DNA of 18,873 bases from Desulfobacterales bacterium (GCA_030613145.1 JAUWMM010000004.1:1-18873); one strand, 5' to 3'. Positions 8,973 through 17,900 are shown, counted from the first letter of the stretch. Notes: generated by a model from the sequence alone, not told the origin. A program made the numbers and translations.

Positions 8973-10229
8973 ATGGAGAAAACAAGCCTGAGAATCGAAG
9001 CCGATCCCTGTACTGTTTTTAGCGCCCTTTATCGTGAGCCGGGCGCTATTTTTTTGGAGAGCCAGAAACCTTCCTTGACGGAACGTTACTCATTCATCGC
9101 GTGGGAGCCTGAAAGGGTTTTCAGCGGAAACATTCCGAAGCTTAATAAGGACGATTTTTTTGCTTTCATATCCTCCCATTGTCAGGAATACTTTATAGCC
9201 GGCTACATAGGATATGAGGCCTGTCAGTGGATAGAAGACCTTCCAGCCCCCAGCCCAAAAGATACAAAGAATCCTGACATCTATCTTGCCGCCTATCCAC
9301 AATTTCTCGTCTTTGACCATATCCGAAAGACCTGGTCTTATTGGCACAAAGACAGGCCCCTTGTCCTGCCCAAGTTGCCCGGAGAGAATCGGCAAGCCGG
9401 CTCCAGCAAAATGATCGGTTTTAACCAGAGCAAGACCACTTACCTTGAAAATGTGCGGCGCGTGCTTGATTACATCAGGGCGGGTGATGTCTATCAGATA
9501 AACTATACCCAAAGAGCCCATTTCACCTGCTCCGGCGATTCATTTGACTTGTACCTGCGTCTCAAGGAGATCCAGCCCGTCTCCTATGCAGCCTTCGTCA
9601 ACATGGGAGAGGGGCTGGTCATTTCCGGCAGCCCTGAGCTCTTCTTACGTTTAGACAACAAAAGAGTTCTGAGCAAGCCTATGAAGGGTACGAGAAGAAG
9701 GTCTCAGCAAGCCGGGGTTGACAGGAGATTGAGGCGAGAACTCAAAGAGAGTGAAAAAGATCAGGCGGAAAACGTTATGATTGTGGACCTTATGAGAAAC
9801 GACCTGGGGCGATTTTGTGTGTACGGTTCCATAAAGGTTCCAAGACTGTATGTCGTTGAGGCATATGACACCGTTTATCAAATGGTTTCATATGTGAGCG
9901 GTACAGCTACAAGTGATACCCAGTTCTGTGACATCATCCGCGCTACCTTTCCACCAGGTTCTATCACTGGCGCTCCCAAGAAAAGGGCCATGGAAATTAT
10001 CTATGAACTTGAACCCCACCAGCGAGGTGTGTACTGTGGAGCGATTGGATATCTATTTCAGAATAAGATGGTGATGAACGTAGCTATTCGAACCCTTGAA
10101 CTGTATAATGGAAGCGGAATCCTTGGGGTGGGAGGAGGCATAGTCGCCGACTCGGATCCTGAACTTGAATATGAAGAAAGTATCATTAAGGCAAGGGCTT
10201 CTATGATGGCACTGGGGATAAAGCCGTGA
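8973..10229 (+). CDS. pabB: Aminodeoxychorismate synthase component I
   Basis: A 418-aa chorismate-binding enzyme converting chorismate plus ammonia to 4-amino-4-deoxychorismate for folate synthesis, normally with the glutamine amidotransferase PabA. The C-terminal catalytic domain has KPMKGTRRR (about 237-245), DLMRNDLGR and PPGSITGAPKKRAME, all hallmarks of the family. The lysine in PMKGT is the nucleophile found in PabB and is alanine in anthranilate synthase (PIAGT), so TrpE is unlikely. The N-terminal part is shorter and less conserved, as in the short PabB forms. ATG at 8973 is 23 bases after the fdhA stop, with no clear Shine-Dalgarno sequence. It probably shares the transcript with the formate dehydrogenase genes. 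No pabA or pabC is in the window; the gene that follows is unrelated. Confidence 0.92.
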   Translation: MEKTSLRIEADPCTVFSALYREPGAIFLESQKPSLTERYSFIAWEPERVFSGNIPKLNKDDFFAFISSHCQEYFIAGYIGYEACQWIEDLPAPSPKDTKNPDIYLAAYPQFLVFDHIRKTWSYWHKDRPLVLPKLPGENRQAGSSKMIGFNQSKTTYLENVRRVLDYIRAGDVYQINYTQRAHFTCSGDSFDLYLRLKEIQPVSYAAFVNMGEGLVISGSPELFLRLDNKRVLSKPMKGTRRRSQQAGVDRRLRRELKESEKDQAENVMIVDLMRNDLGRFCVYGSIKVPRLYVVEAYDTVYQMVSYVSGTATSDTQFCDIIRATFPPGSITGAPKKRAMEIIYELEPHQRGVYCGAIGYLFQNKMVMNVAIRTLELYNGSGILGVGGGIVADSDPELEYEESIIKARASMMALGIKP

Positions 10230-10272
10230 AAAGTAGGGGACGCCCCCTTGGTCCCGTTACCCTTTGGAGTCC

Positions 10273-10301
10273 TTGACAAAAGCACGCCTTGCTGGTATCC
10301 T
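10273..10301 (+). promoter_or_regulatory. Sigma70-type promoter with extended -10, no adjacent gene
   Basis: A perfect TTGACA at 10273-10278 is followed by a 17-base spacer and TATCCT at 10296-10301, preceded by TG at 10293-10294 (extended -10 TGN). The predicted start is near 10308. It lies 44 bases after pabB and points into the repeat-rich gap. The nearest + strand gene starts 1.1 kb later at 11407. It could make a small RNA with the hairpin at 10351-10388, or a very long leader for the giant genes. Confidence 0.45.
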
Positions 10302-10350
10302 AAATTAAACGTTTCCGAATTTCTGCAACCTATTGAAGTTATAGATATTT

Positions 10351-10388
10351 AGCCGACTTCGCCAAAGTAGCCGTAGGCTACGACGGCT
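10351..10388. repeat. Nested inverted repeat (hairpin)
   Basis: GTAGCC (10367-10372) and GGCTAC (10376-10381) pair perfectly around GTA. Outer arms AGCCG (10351-10355) and CGGCT (10384-10388) also pair. There is no T-run afterwards, so it is not a standard terminator. It may be a palindromic dispersed repeat, or the structured start of an RNA made from the promoter at 10273. Confidence 0.55.
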
Positions 10389-10526
10389 GAATTGGCGCTA
10401 TTGCGAGTTCGATCAGGGAATAATGGAATGATGGACACGAAGTGAAGCTTGCGCTCATATTGGAACGATGTAAAAGAAAAAAGGACCAAGATCCTCTTAC
10501 ACCCAACCTTCCACTATTCCAGTATT

Positions 10527-10548
10527 CCCTGGCCCAGACCGGGTTTTC
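10527..10548 (+). repeat. 22-base direct repeat, copy 1
   Basis: A 22-base unit beginning CCCTGGCCCAGACCGG is found identically at 10581-10602. A slightly diverged third copy (GGATTTTT instead of GGGTTTTC at its end) lies at 11092-11113. All three are in the same orientation. Confidence 0.75.
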
Positions 10549-10580
10549 ACATGGCACCGGATATTATTCTGATGTCGCGC

Positions 10581-10602
10581 CCCTGGCCCAGACCGGGTTT
10601 TC
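10581..10602 (+). repeat. 22-base direct repeat, copy 2
   Basis: Identical to 10527-10548. It is preceded by GTCGCGC (10574-10580), so 10574-10589 also matches 11139-11154 (GTCGCGCCCCTGGCCC). The repeats are therefore mosaics of shared sub-blocks rather than simple units. Confidence 0.75.
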
Positions 10603-10624
10603 CCCCTTGGGCATTGTCCAACTT

Positions 10625-10651
10625 CTGTCGCGCCAGGGCGGGCAGGGCGGG
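10625..10651 (+). repeat. 27-base G-rich direct repeat, copy 1
   Basis: A 27-base unit beginning CTGTCGCGCCAGGGCGG occurs here and identically at 11274-11300, 649 bases downstream. It contains GGGCGGGCAGGGCGGG, a run of closely spaced G-tracts. Confidence 0.78.
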
Positions 10652-10803
10652 CCAATTGTGAGCGAAGCGAACTAACTTGAATCTCCGTATGACCCGTCAA
10701 CCCCAAGTATAGGGGAATTCTGTAGTCAGGTTGCTCCCTGGCATGGCTTGATGTCAATCAAGGATGATTTCAGTGGAAAAGAACCTGAAAATCTGCCTAC
10801 CTA

Positions 10804-10837
10804 GCTCCTAACGGAGAGTTGTCATTCCGTTAGGAGC
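10804..10837. repeat. Perfect 11-bp inverted repeat with 12-base loop
   Basis: GCTCCTAACGG (10804-10814) and CCGTTAGGAGC (10827-10837) are exact reverse complements around a 12-base loop. No T-tract follows on either strand, so a simple intrinsic terminator is not supported. It could be a palindromic repeat or a regulator site. Confidence 0.6.
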
Positions 10838-11035
10838 CCCCAACATATTAGCCGGATAAAGACAAACCAGTTCTTAAGCTGCCATGGAAAGCTACGGATC
10901 TTAACTGATCATTTCCCATTATTTCTGACCAGATATCTAAAGTCCCTGATTCTTTTTGGTGTTCAGCTCGTAATGTAACTTCTCAATAAGTTCGGGTAAT
11001 AGGTCCTGGATGTAAGTGTTTGGTCCCCCCATTTT

Positions 11036-11063
11036 GTCATTGCGAGCGTAGCAAGAAATCCTG
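11036..11063. repeat. Fragment resembling a dispersed bacterial repeat
   Basis: The segment reads GTCATTGCGAGCGTAGC and then AAGAAATCCTG. It resembles the widespread intergenic repeat beginning GTCATTGCGAGCG found in many anaerobic bacterial genomes. Assignment is from memory of the consensus; only one copy is present here. Confidence 0.4.
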
Positions 11064-11091
11064 TTTGCAACAGTAGCTTATAAAGATTTCT

Positions 11092-11113
11092 CCCTGGCCC
11101 AGACCGGATTTTT
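11092..11113 (+). repeat. 22-base direct repeat, diverged copy 3
   Basis: It shares CCCTGGCCCAGACCGG with the copies at 10527 and 10581 and differs only in the last few bases. It sits about 0.5 kb away from them in the same orientation. Confidence 0.65.
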
Positions 11114-11152
11114 CTTCTGGAGATATTTTCGAGCCCCTGTCGCGCCCCTGGC

Positions 11153-11239
11153 CCCCTTCGGTCTGAGCTACATTCGGCCTGTCTTCGACCCTGAGCTCAG
11201 ACCGAAGGGAGCTCAGACCGAAGGCAGGATCGAAGACAG
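11153..11239. repeat. Complex nested inverted repeat
   Basis: CCCTTCGGTCTGAGCT at 11154-11169 is the reverse complement of AGCTCAGACCGAAGGG at 11194-11209. A tandem partial copy of the latter follows at 11210-11224. A second pair, CTGTCTTCGA at 11179-11188 and TCGAAGACAG at 11230-11239, is interleaved with the first. The set could form alternative hairpins. It looks like stacked pieces of a mobile or dispersed palindromic repeat rather than a protein-coding remnant. Confidence 0.65.
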
Positions 11240-11273
11240 ACCGGGATGACGGGGGCTGACATCAATGCTAAAG

Positions 11274-11300
11274 CTGTCGCGCCAGGGCGGGCAGGGCGGG
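11274..11300 (+). repeat. 27-base G-rich direct repeat, copy 2
   Basis: Identical to 10625-10651. The two copies bracket a 622-base segment that includes the 10804-10837 hairpin and the nested inverted repeat. Confidence 0.78.
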
Positions 11301-11331
11301 GCGGTCGAAATGACAGCCACTTACACCCAAT

Positions 11332-11349
11332 CGTCATTCCCGCGAATAG
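11332..11349. repeat. CGTCATTCCCGCG repeat fragment
   Basis: CGTCATTCCCGCGAATAG resembles one end of the common dispersed palindromic element GTCATTCCCGCGAAAGCGGG, but the second arm is absent or degraded. It lies 58 bases before the first giant gene. Confidence 0.35.
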
Positions 11350-11406
11350 TCGCAAAATATGATCAAACCCAACTTTTTGAGAAGATACAACTAAGTATGC
11401 CAAGTT

Positions 11407-14400
11407 ATGAAAAATATTGAAGAATTAATTAACGAATTAATTAGAAAAATAGTTGAAAGCAAAACCAATAACTCGAGGGTCAGAGTTTCACGGGCAACCT
11501 CGTTGGTCAATGCAAAAATAGGCCGAAAGGCGTCAATCAAAGCTCGAAAATCAAAAAAGCACCACAGGCGTGCCCGTCGGGTCTTCGCAGAAGAAGGTAA
11601 AGCCGCGTCTTTTACGGACAAGTCTTTATTATCCGCTTCCGCTCTCATTAACGTTCTGAAAAAAAACGGACACGCAAACATAAACAGCATAATAGTGTGG
11701 TCCAAAGATCTATTTGATGCTGTCAAAATGATGAAGAATATTTCTGAAAAACGAGAGGTTATTTCTTATTTAATTCATGGTTATGAGAGCCAACTGGTTG
11801 CCAGTGAATATACTGCTCGCGATATTGCAACTATGGTTAGCAGCTTACCACAGCCGGATCGTGCGAGACTCGAGGAAGAATTAAAGAGCCTTGTTATTAA
11901 GGCTATCAAAAGAAAAGTTGGTAAGGATGAATTACTACGTTTTGTAAACGAGGTTTTACCCGAATTCAAATTCTTTCCAGAATATGAAAAAGAAATCTTA
12001 AATACCCTCAACATAAGCAAAAGGGTATCAGAAGAAACAATCATGGGGACCAGAGATGAGATATTGGATCATTTAAGAAGTCTAAATAAGTCTCACCTCC
12101 ACTTCGCCATCCCTGTTCTAAAAAATATTATAACATATATAAGGCTAAATCCTCCCCACAGAGAAGGTCCTCCCTCTCATGAGGAAGTGACTTTTTATCG
12201 CGTAGTAAAAGAGTCTTTGAAAGAAGCGGTTTCCGGGATAAAAGTAAGTCACAAATTATATCCTTTGATACGTCAGATACTAAAAGACACCTTCTACTTG
12301 TCAAGTTCTAAGATAGAGCGCATAGATAGGTTGTGCAGAATTGCTGAGCATGAGGTTAATGTTAGTACACATAAGGGACAGGATCTATTAAGTCCAGGCG
12401 ATTTAAGAAGAATATTGGAGAATAATCATCAGCGAAGGCCAAGCGGCACTGGTGGCACTTTTGATCCCAGAGTTACTCAAGCGCTAAAAGAATTATTGAG
12501 TATTACTGAAAAATTGTCCACAAGAGACAAGGGATTCATCTTAGATGCTGATGAATTGGCTTTTGACGGACATCTTGAAAAAAGAGTTGAGCAGGCAAAT
12601 ACGAAATTCAAAAGGGGCGAGGAATTACAGGCACTCCTGGATTTAACGGGTTTACGTGAAGAATTAAGCCCAAAGATTGATTCTAAGATGCGGCAAGCAG
12701 ACACAATGAACCACAGCAATGTTCGTCGTTATGGTGCACATATAGAAAAAGCAGAAAGTGCCTCGCAGGATGCCATAAAGTTCATGGAGGTGGATATTGT
12801 TTTAGAAAGGATGATAAATGATTATTCTGCCGATGTATTCAAATTAATTTTCAAGAACCTACATGATGCGTCTGTAGCGACACTTTCCACGCAATTTTCA
12901 AGAGCTCTCGCAGCGGTTTACATTATCGGAGAAAATGCAGTATTGAGTGGTTTTGGCGATAGGAATCTTGCCTTTTTTGCGCACCACCTTTTTGTCATGT
13001 CCCTGAAAGCGGCATATGGTCCATGTGATTGCGCAAGAGCATATGGGTTTATTCATCAGATAAGATTACTTATAGCTGAGATAATTCAGGACCTGGAAGA
13101 AGAATATAAATGGAGAGTTGAAGCTGTAGGTGAAAAGGAGCGTAAAGAGAGTGTTAAGGATAGTCCTGAATCCCTCGCTTTTGTGCAAGATTTATTAAGG
13201 GCTACGGCTATCAGGCAATTTGGAGAAAGATTTATTGTCAGGGTTGAGGATTTTTTTAAGAACTTGGCTGAAGAATCTGAATTTGTTGAGGGTCTTAGTT
13301 TAGATCCCGTCCTGCAAAAAGATGTAGCTACCATAGCCAATGTGCCTCAGCCAACTTGGAGCGCGATAGCTATACCCTTAAAAGAGTGCAAAGCTTTTGA
13401 GAAACAAACAGTAGGTACAAAGGCTCATGGTTTGTCCGCTGTAATTAATCTAGACCTCCCTGTGCCAGATGGCTTTGTTGTGGTTGCAGATAGAAAAAAA
13501 ACGTCTTTGCCCGATACTTTAAGAGGTACAATCAAACAGCAATTACGTGCCTTAGAGAAAAGAACGGGTAAAAAAATAGGTGATTCAGAGAACCCTTTAA
13601 TTTTATCTCTCCGCTCAAGTTTTCCAGTATCAATGCCCGGAGCATTTCCAACGGTAACTAATGTTGGAATGAACCAAAAGGTAATGCGGCCACTAGAAAA
13701 AAGGTATAATCGCAAGTTTGCTTTGGAATGTTATATAAGATTTATGCGAAGCTACTATGATCTGATGGCTGATACTTTGTATCCTATTGATTATGTGGTT
13801 ATACCCCAAAACGCGAGCGCAGAAGAGTTAGAGCACCTGTTAGCCTATTATAAAGAGTTGGCTTTAGAAGACCAGATTCGCATCCCCGATGATCCCTGGC
13901 AACAAATTGAAGATATCGTAGATAAAATAATGTATCATTCCATAAAAAGCACCGTTCAAATTAGCTGTGCTTTACATGGTATACCATCCGATTGGTTCTT
14001 AAGTGTGATTATTCAAGATATGGTATTTGGCAATTTAGACAATTCATACACTGCTGTAGTGCATACGAGAGATACTCGAGACGGCGGCCCTAATTTACAG
14101 GCAGAAGTTCTTTTTGGGCGGCAAGGAGAAGATCTAGTTTCCCGCAAAAGGACTTTAGAGGCTCAGCGTGTTCTGCCCGAAAAAGATGAGGCATTTCTGA
14201 AAAAAGTACGTCGGGCCTTAGAAAAAGAATTTGGCCCTACAGAAATAGAATTGACCAACCAGCGGGGTAAAACTTCTTTCCTTCAGGCAAGGTCCGCCCG
14301 TCTCAATCCTGAAGCAATGAAACGTGCATTTTGGGATATGGTTGAGGAAGGGATTTTGACCGACGATCAAGCAGGCAAATACCTAAATGAAAAAGTCTCA

Positions 14401-14913
14401 GGATTACCCACAGTTGACTCAAGAGAGAAACCGCTCTCTAAGGGGACTGGTGTTTCAGGAGGAGCGATTACCGGAGGGGTTGCTCTCAGTATAGAAAAAG
14501 CCTTGGAATATACTGAGAAAGGACAGAATGCGATTTTGGTTTTAGAATATACTCCAGGCAGAGAAATGCAGGACCGTTACTCACGAGAAATTGGTGTATT
14601 AACTGCCCATGGTGGAACAGCTCAGCATTATGCTGCTTGGTGTCGTAGTTTAGGAAGGCCCTATGTAACAATGGTAGATGATATGGAAATAGATATCGAG
14701 AGAGGTCTGGTCAGGCTGGGACGTCAAATTTTGAGGGATGGTGATGAACTAACTATTGATGGAACAACGGGGAACATTTATCAAGGCTCTGTAAAATTTG
14801 TTTTTCCCGATGCAGTGAGTCATACAGAGCAAGATGTACCCAGTTCCCGGAAAAAAAGTCTCGCATCGAATGATGATGAGGAAATTGACAAATTGATCGG
14901 GATGTCTCTGTGA
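11407..14913 (+). CDS. PPDK-like protein with ATP-grasp and phosphohistidine domains, no PEP-binding barrel
   Basis: An 1168-aa protein. Residues 1 to about 640 are largely helical and not recognised; 28-60 is strongly basic (KKHHRRARR). From about 665 it follows pyruvate phosphate dikinase: VGTKAHGLS (669-677), VPDGF (686-690), LRSSFPVSMPG (735-745), QDMVFGN, AEVLFGRQGED (899-909, with E900 and Q906 at nucleotide-site positions) and LQARSARL. The swivelling domain has GTAQHYAAW with H1074 at the phosphohistidine position. PPDK continues with a PEP/pyruvate TIM barrel of about 350 residues, but this protein ends about 95 residues after the histidine. It could phosphorylate its histidine from ATP, yet needs a partner or another acceptor. 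Start ATG 11407 lacks a clear Shine-Dalgarno sequence. The stop TGA (11911 + 3000 = 14911-14913) overlaps the next start by one base. Codon use is more A/T-rich than upstream genes. Confidence 0.85.
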   Translation: MKNIEELINELIRKIVESKTNNSRVRVSRATSLVNAKIGRKASIKARKSKKHHRRARRVFAEEGKAASFTDKSLLSASALINVLKKNGHANINSIIVWSKDLFDAVKMMKNISEKREVISYLIHGYESQLVASEYTARDIATMVSSLPQPDRARLEEELKSLVIKAIKRKVGKDELLRFVNEVLPEFKFFPEYEKEILNTLNISKRVSEETIMGTRDEILDHLRSLNKSHLHFAIPVLKNIITYIRLNPPHREGPPSHEEVTFYRVVKESLKEAVSGIKVSHKLYPLIRQILKDTFYLSSSKIERIDRLCRIAEHEVNVSTHKGQDLLSPGDLRRILENNHQRRPSGTGGTFDPRVTQALKELLSITEKLSTRDKGFILDADELAFDGHLEKRVEQANTKFKRGEELQALLDLTGLREELSPKIDSKMRQADTMNHSNVRRYGAHIEKAESASQDAIKFMEVDIVLERMINDYSADVFKLIFKNLHDASVATLSTQFSRALAAVYIIGENAVLSGFGDRNLAFFAHHLFVMSLKAAYGPCDCARAYGFIHQIRLLIAEIIQDLEEEYKWRVEAVGEKERKESVKDSPESLAFVQDLLRATAIRQFGERFIVRVEDFFKNLAEESEFVEGLSLDPVLQKDVATIANVPQPTWSAIAIPLKECKAFEKQTVGTKAHGLSAVINLDLPVPDGFVVVADRKKTSLPDTLRGTIKQQLRALEKRTGKKIGDSENPLILSLRSSFPVSMPGAFPTVTNVGMNQKVMRPLEKRYNRKFALECYIRFMRSYYDLMADTLYPIDYVVIPQNASAEELEHLLAYYKELALEDQIRIPDDPWQQIEDIVDKIMYHSIKSTVQISCALHGIPSDWFLSVIIQDMVFGNLDNSYTAVVHTRDTRDGGPNLQAEVLFGRQGEDLVSRKRTLEAQRVLPEKDEAFLKKVRRALEKEFGPTEIELTNQRGKTSFLQARSARLNPEAMKRAFWDMVEEGILTDDQAGKYLNEKVSGLPTVDSREKPLSKGTGVSGGAITGGVALSIEKALEYTEKGQNAILVLEYTPGREMQDRYSREIGVLTAHGGTAQHYAAWCRSLGRPYVTMVDDMEIDIERGLVRLGRQILRDGDELTIDGTTGNIYQGSVKFVFPDAVSHTEQDVPSSRKKSLASNDDEEIDKLIGMSL

Positions 14914-17900
14914 TGAAAGGTTCCTTCCTTACCAAACACCATGTCTTAGGCGTGCACATGTTTATGTCTGTGCATGCAGCCTTCCTCTTCCCTTATTACA
15001 TAAATGAATACATTATTGCCGGAATCCTCCATCCTTTAGGCATCATGCCTTTATTCTCCATTAATTTTTCTAACATCTGGTTACTCTTGGAAGTTGAATT
15101 AATCACTGCTTATTTAAGCTGGCATTTAGGGATCTATCACCACGAAAGAGGCCACTATCTTGAGGCCGTGGAGTTGAACGCCTTAAACATTAGAGTTGTC
15201 AATAAAGATTTTGTAGAGTCCCAGATACGAAGATTACAAATTCCTGAAGAGGTAGCTGGTAGTCTCAGGGCCATGGTAGAACAGAAAGGGGACGTCAAAG
15301 ATCCCAGGCGAGACCGCCAAATTACGGATATAGTGAAACAGCACGGTTACTTAACTCCTCAAGACAAACTAAGACAGAAGGGATTAAAGAGACTTGCCTG
15401 GGAATTAGAGATGTTGTTGATTCCTTGGGGTAGATTTGGTGGCGTAAGAAAGACCTCCTTGCCTTTAGAAGAGGTTTACAGAGGCAAGAATCCTCTATTT
15501 AAAGGACTTGTTAAGGGATTCAATTTTTTCATGGCGGATTTTCGTCCTGATGCTCCGGAGAATTTACAGGTGGAAGCAGCCGGCCCGAGAGAGAGTGGCC
15601 GTTGGGCAAAGAGATATCTTATGCTTAGTACTTTGTTGATTATTGGTATTGCCGTAGGTGCTTACACTCCCGGTCTGATGAGTTCAGAATGGGCATTGTC
15701 TATTTGGGGTTTAATCCTTGTTGGGAAACTATCTCTTTCCAATGCCACTATTACTGGCTTAGATCGCCTCTTGGCCGATCCCGGCAAGCTAAGAAAATTC
15801 GAAGAAGAGGAAACGCTGGCTCAAAAATACGAGGAACAGATTGAAAAAAGGCTGGCTGAAGAGGAGTCTTGGTTTAACAGGATGGCAAAGGTAAAGGTGA
15901 GGATGCTTACCACAAGGAGCCATGAAGTTACGTTTAAGAATCCTGGCAGTACAATCACCAAATTGCGTGCACCGTGGCAATTCAGGAATTCCGGCATGGG
16001 CGGGGCTCATACTGAGGCCCAGTATCCGGAATCAAACGTTAGCCTTCAAGAATCAATGTTCATTCCTTTGAAGTATACCGACTATAAAGAGTTCCAGGAG
16101 ATGACCGTAAAACTACAGGCCCGCCTGCAAAGGATTATTGAAAATGCCGAAGGGTGCCGTGTTATGGGCATAGGACTTGAAGGAGGTCTTGCGCCCTATA
16201 TTAGACCGGAGCTAGAGGAGCTACCGGTGCAGAGACTTTGGAGAATGATGAAGAAGGCAATTATGGAGTGTGGATACTTACCAGGTGAAGAGGTGGCCAT
16301 TGGTTTGGATGGGGCCATGGCCGAACTGGAAAAGGAATTTCGAAAAGTCTCGGGTCAAGAAGAGGCTGTAGGTGAATATTTTGCCTGGAGATTTACTGAT
16401 CGAGAAGTCATATTAGATAAGGAAGATATCCGCGCAATATTTAGAAAGGCCATTGTTGGAGATGACATACCCATTATCTCTATTGAGGATGGTTTCTCCG
16501 AAAAAGATGACCAAGGCTGGGCGCTTCTGATGGATGACTTTGGCGATACACATATATTCGTGGTAGGAGACGATAATGTTACTACCAATGATGCTATTAT
16601 CGAGGACAAATGTAATGTGATTCGTGAAAGGTCCGGGAAGAAAGGAATCATTAATGCTCTATTGACCAAGGCCAATCAGATTGGAACCTTAACTGAAACC
16701 GTACTTGCGATGCTCGTTGCCTACGCTAAGGGGTTAGAGTTGATCATCTCCCATCGTTCCAAATCACCCAACGAAACCATGGAAGCCCATCTTGCTTTGG
16801 GGGCAGATGCTATGGGTATGAAGTGCGGTGGCGGTGCCAACACCGAGCGTTTGGTGAAATATGACGCTGTCTTAAGCTTAATGGCCAAGACAATCAAGAA
16901 AGCGCAAGAACAAGCTGAAAAGAGAATCAGAGAGAGTTTATCTGCTGATAAGGTTAAGGATCTAGAACTAAAACTAGATGAACTTCTCAATGAACTAAGC
17001 ATTACTGAGGTCGCTGCCTCTGAAGTGCCTACCAATGCGGGTATTCCTACCATTAACATTGAAATATCTTTTGGCATACCGGGCAGTAAAAGGTTCGAGA
17101 ATTTCTGGACCTTTACTGGTGCCACCCCGTTAGGAACTGCCGCGGGCACTACTGCGGCAATACACTTGGTGGAGAGGGGCATTGAACCTTATATGCTCAG
17201 GGAAACAGGGATTAGTTCCAGAGAAGAAACAGACCAGATTCTCGTCTATGTTAAGGGTGATAACACCTATCGCTTTAAGAGGGGTGTAGGAGAAAAGGTA
17301 GCTGATATTAATAATTCCAAATTAAGCGAACTTTACCGCAGGGCTCTGCGTTATGCCAAAGAAGGAAAGATTATGATAGGAGAGAACGTAATAGAGTACG
17401 AAGCTGGCCGGGGCTGTCTCAATGCCCAAGATTATGCCAATATGGTTTTAGCTGATGCTTTTGTGGGCAAGAGGCTTTCTGATTTAGGAGGCCTGTTTGA
17501 GATAGACTCACAACTACTTGAACTGGAACTTCAGGTTGCTCGGCAGCGAGGTAAGATCTCTGCTGATGCCACCCAAGAGCAAAAGGAACAGGTTGTGATG
17601 GTCAAGGGGCAGTTAGGCATGAACGCGATTCTTTCCCAATCTCTGGCCCTAGGCAGACTAACTGCACATATGCAAGGAAAAGAACTCTGGCAGTTAGTGA
17701 GGGAATTGATGGCTAATACGATGGCAAAGACCATTGCCAGCTATGGAGGGACTAATCTATTTGATCTGATCAGGACACATAACCGGAAGGCAACAAAGGA
17801 AGTTATGGCCATGAAGGTGCTGGATGAAGAGAGTAGGAATGCCCTGATTAAACACCGCACATTGTCCAGTGAATCTTTAGCCAGAGTAAAGCAGAGGATA

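Larger units (their letters stand above)
10230..11406. other. 1.2-kb gene-poor region rich in short repeats and hairpins
   Basis: No open frame here has family-like sequence, a good ribosome-binding site or conserved-looking codon use. The short frames at 10442-10675 run through the repeats and are not credible genes. The stretch contains a sigma70-like promoter (10273-10301), hairpins at 10351-10388 and 10804-10837, two sets of direct repeats, a nested inverted repeat at 11153-11239, and fragments resembling dispersed bacterial repeats (11036-11063 and 11332-11349). No tRNA, rRNA or recognised riboswitch was seen. It separates the redox gene string from the two giant genes and marks a change in codon composition. 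Confidence 0.7.

Noticed and set aside
8973..10229. Anthranilate synthase component I (trpE)
   Set aside because: The PMKGT motif has the PabB lysine rather than the alanine of TrpE, and no trp genes are adjacent.
10442..10675. Small open frames in the gap
   Set aside because: They are made of the 22- and 27-base repeats, overlap one another in several frames and lack start signals.
10804..10837. Intrinsic terminator
   Set aside because: The stem is perfect but no T-tract follows on either strand.
10937..11033. Minus-strand tail of about 32 codons that looks protein-like
   Set aside because: Too short to separate from chance, with a stop just upstream in the frame and no recognisable family.
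10527..11300. CRISPR array
   Set aside because: Repeats are few, unevenly spaced and of two types, with no regular spacers and no cas genes nearby.
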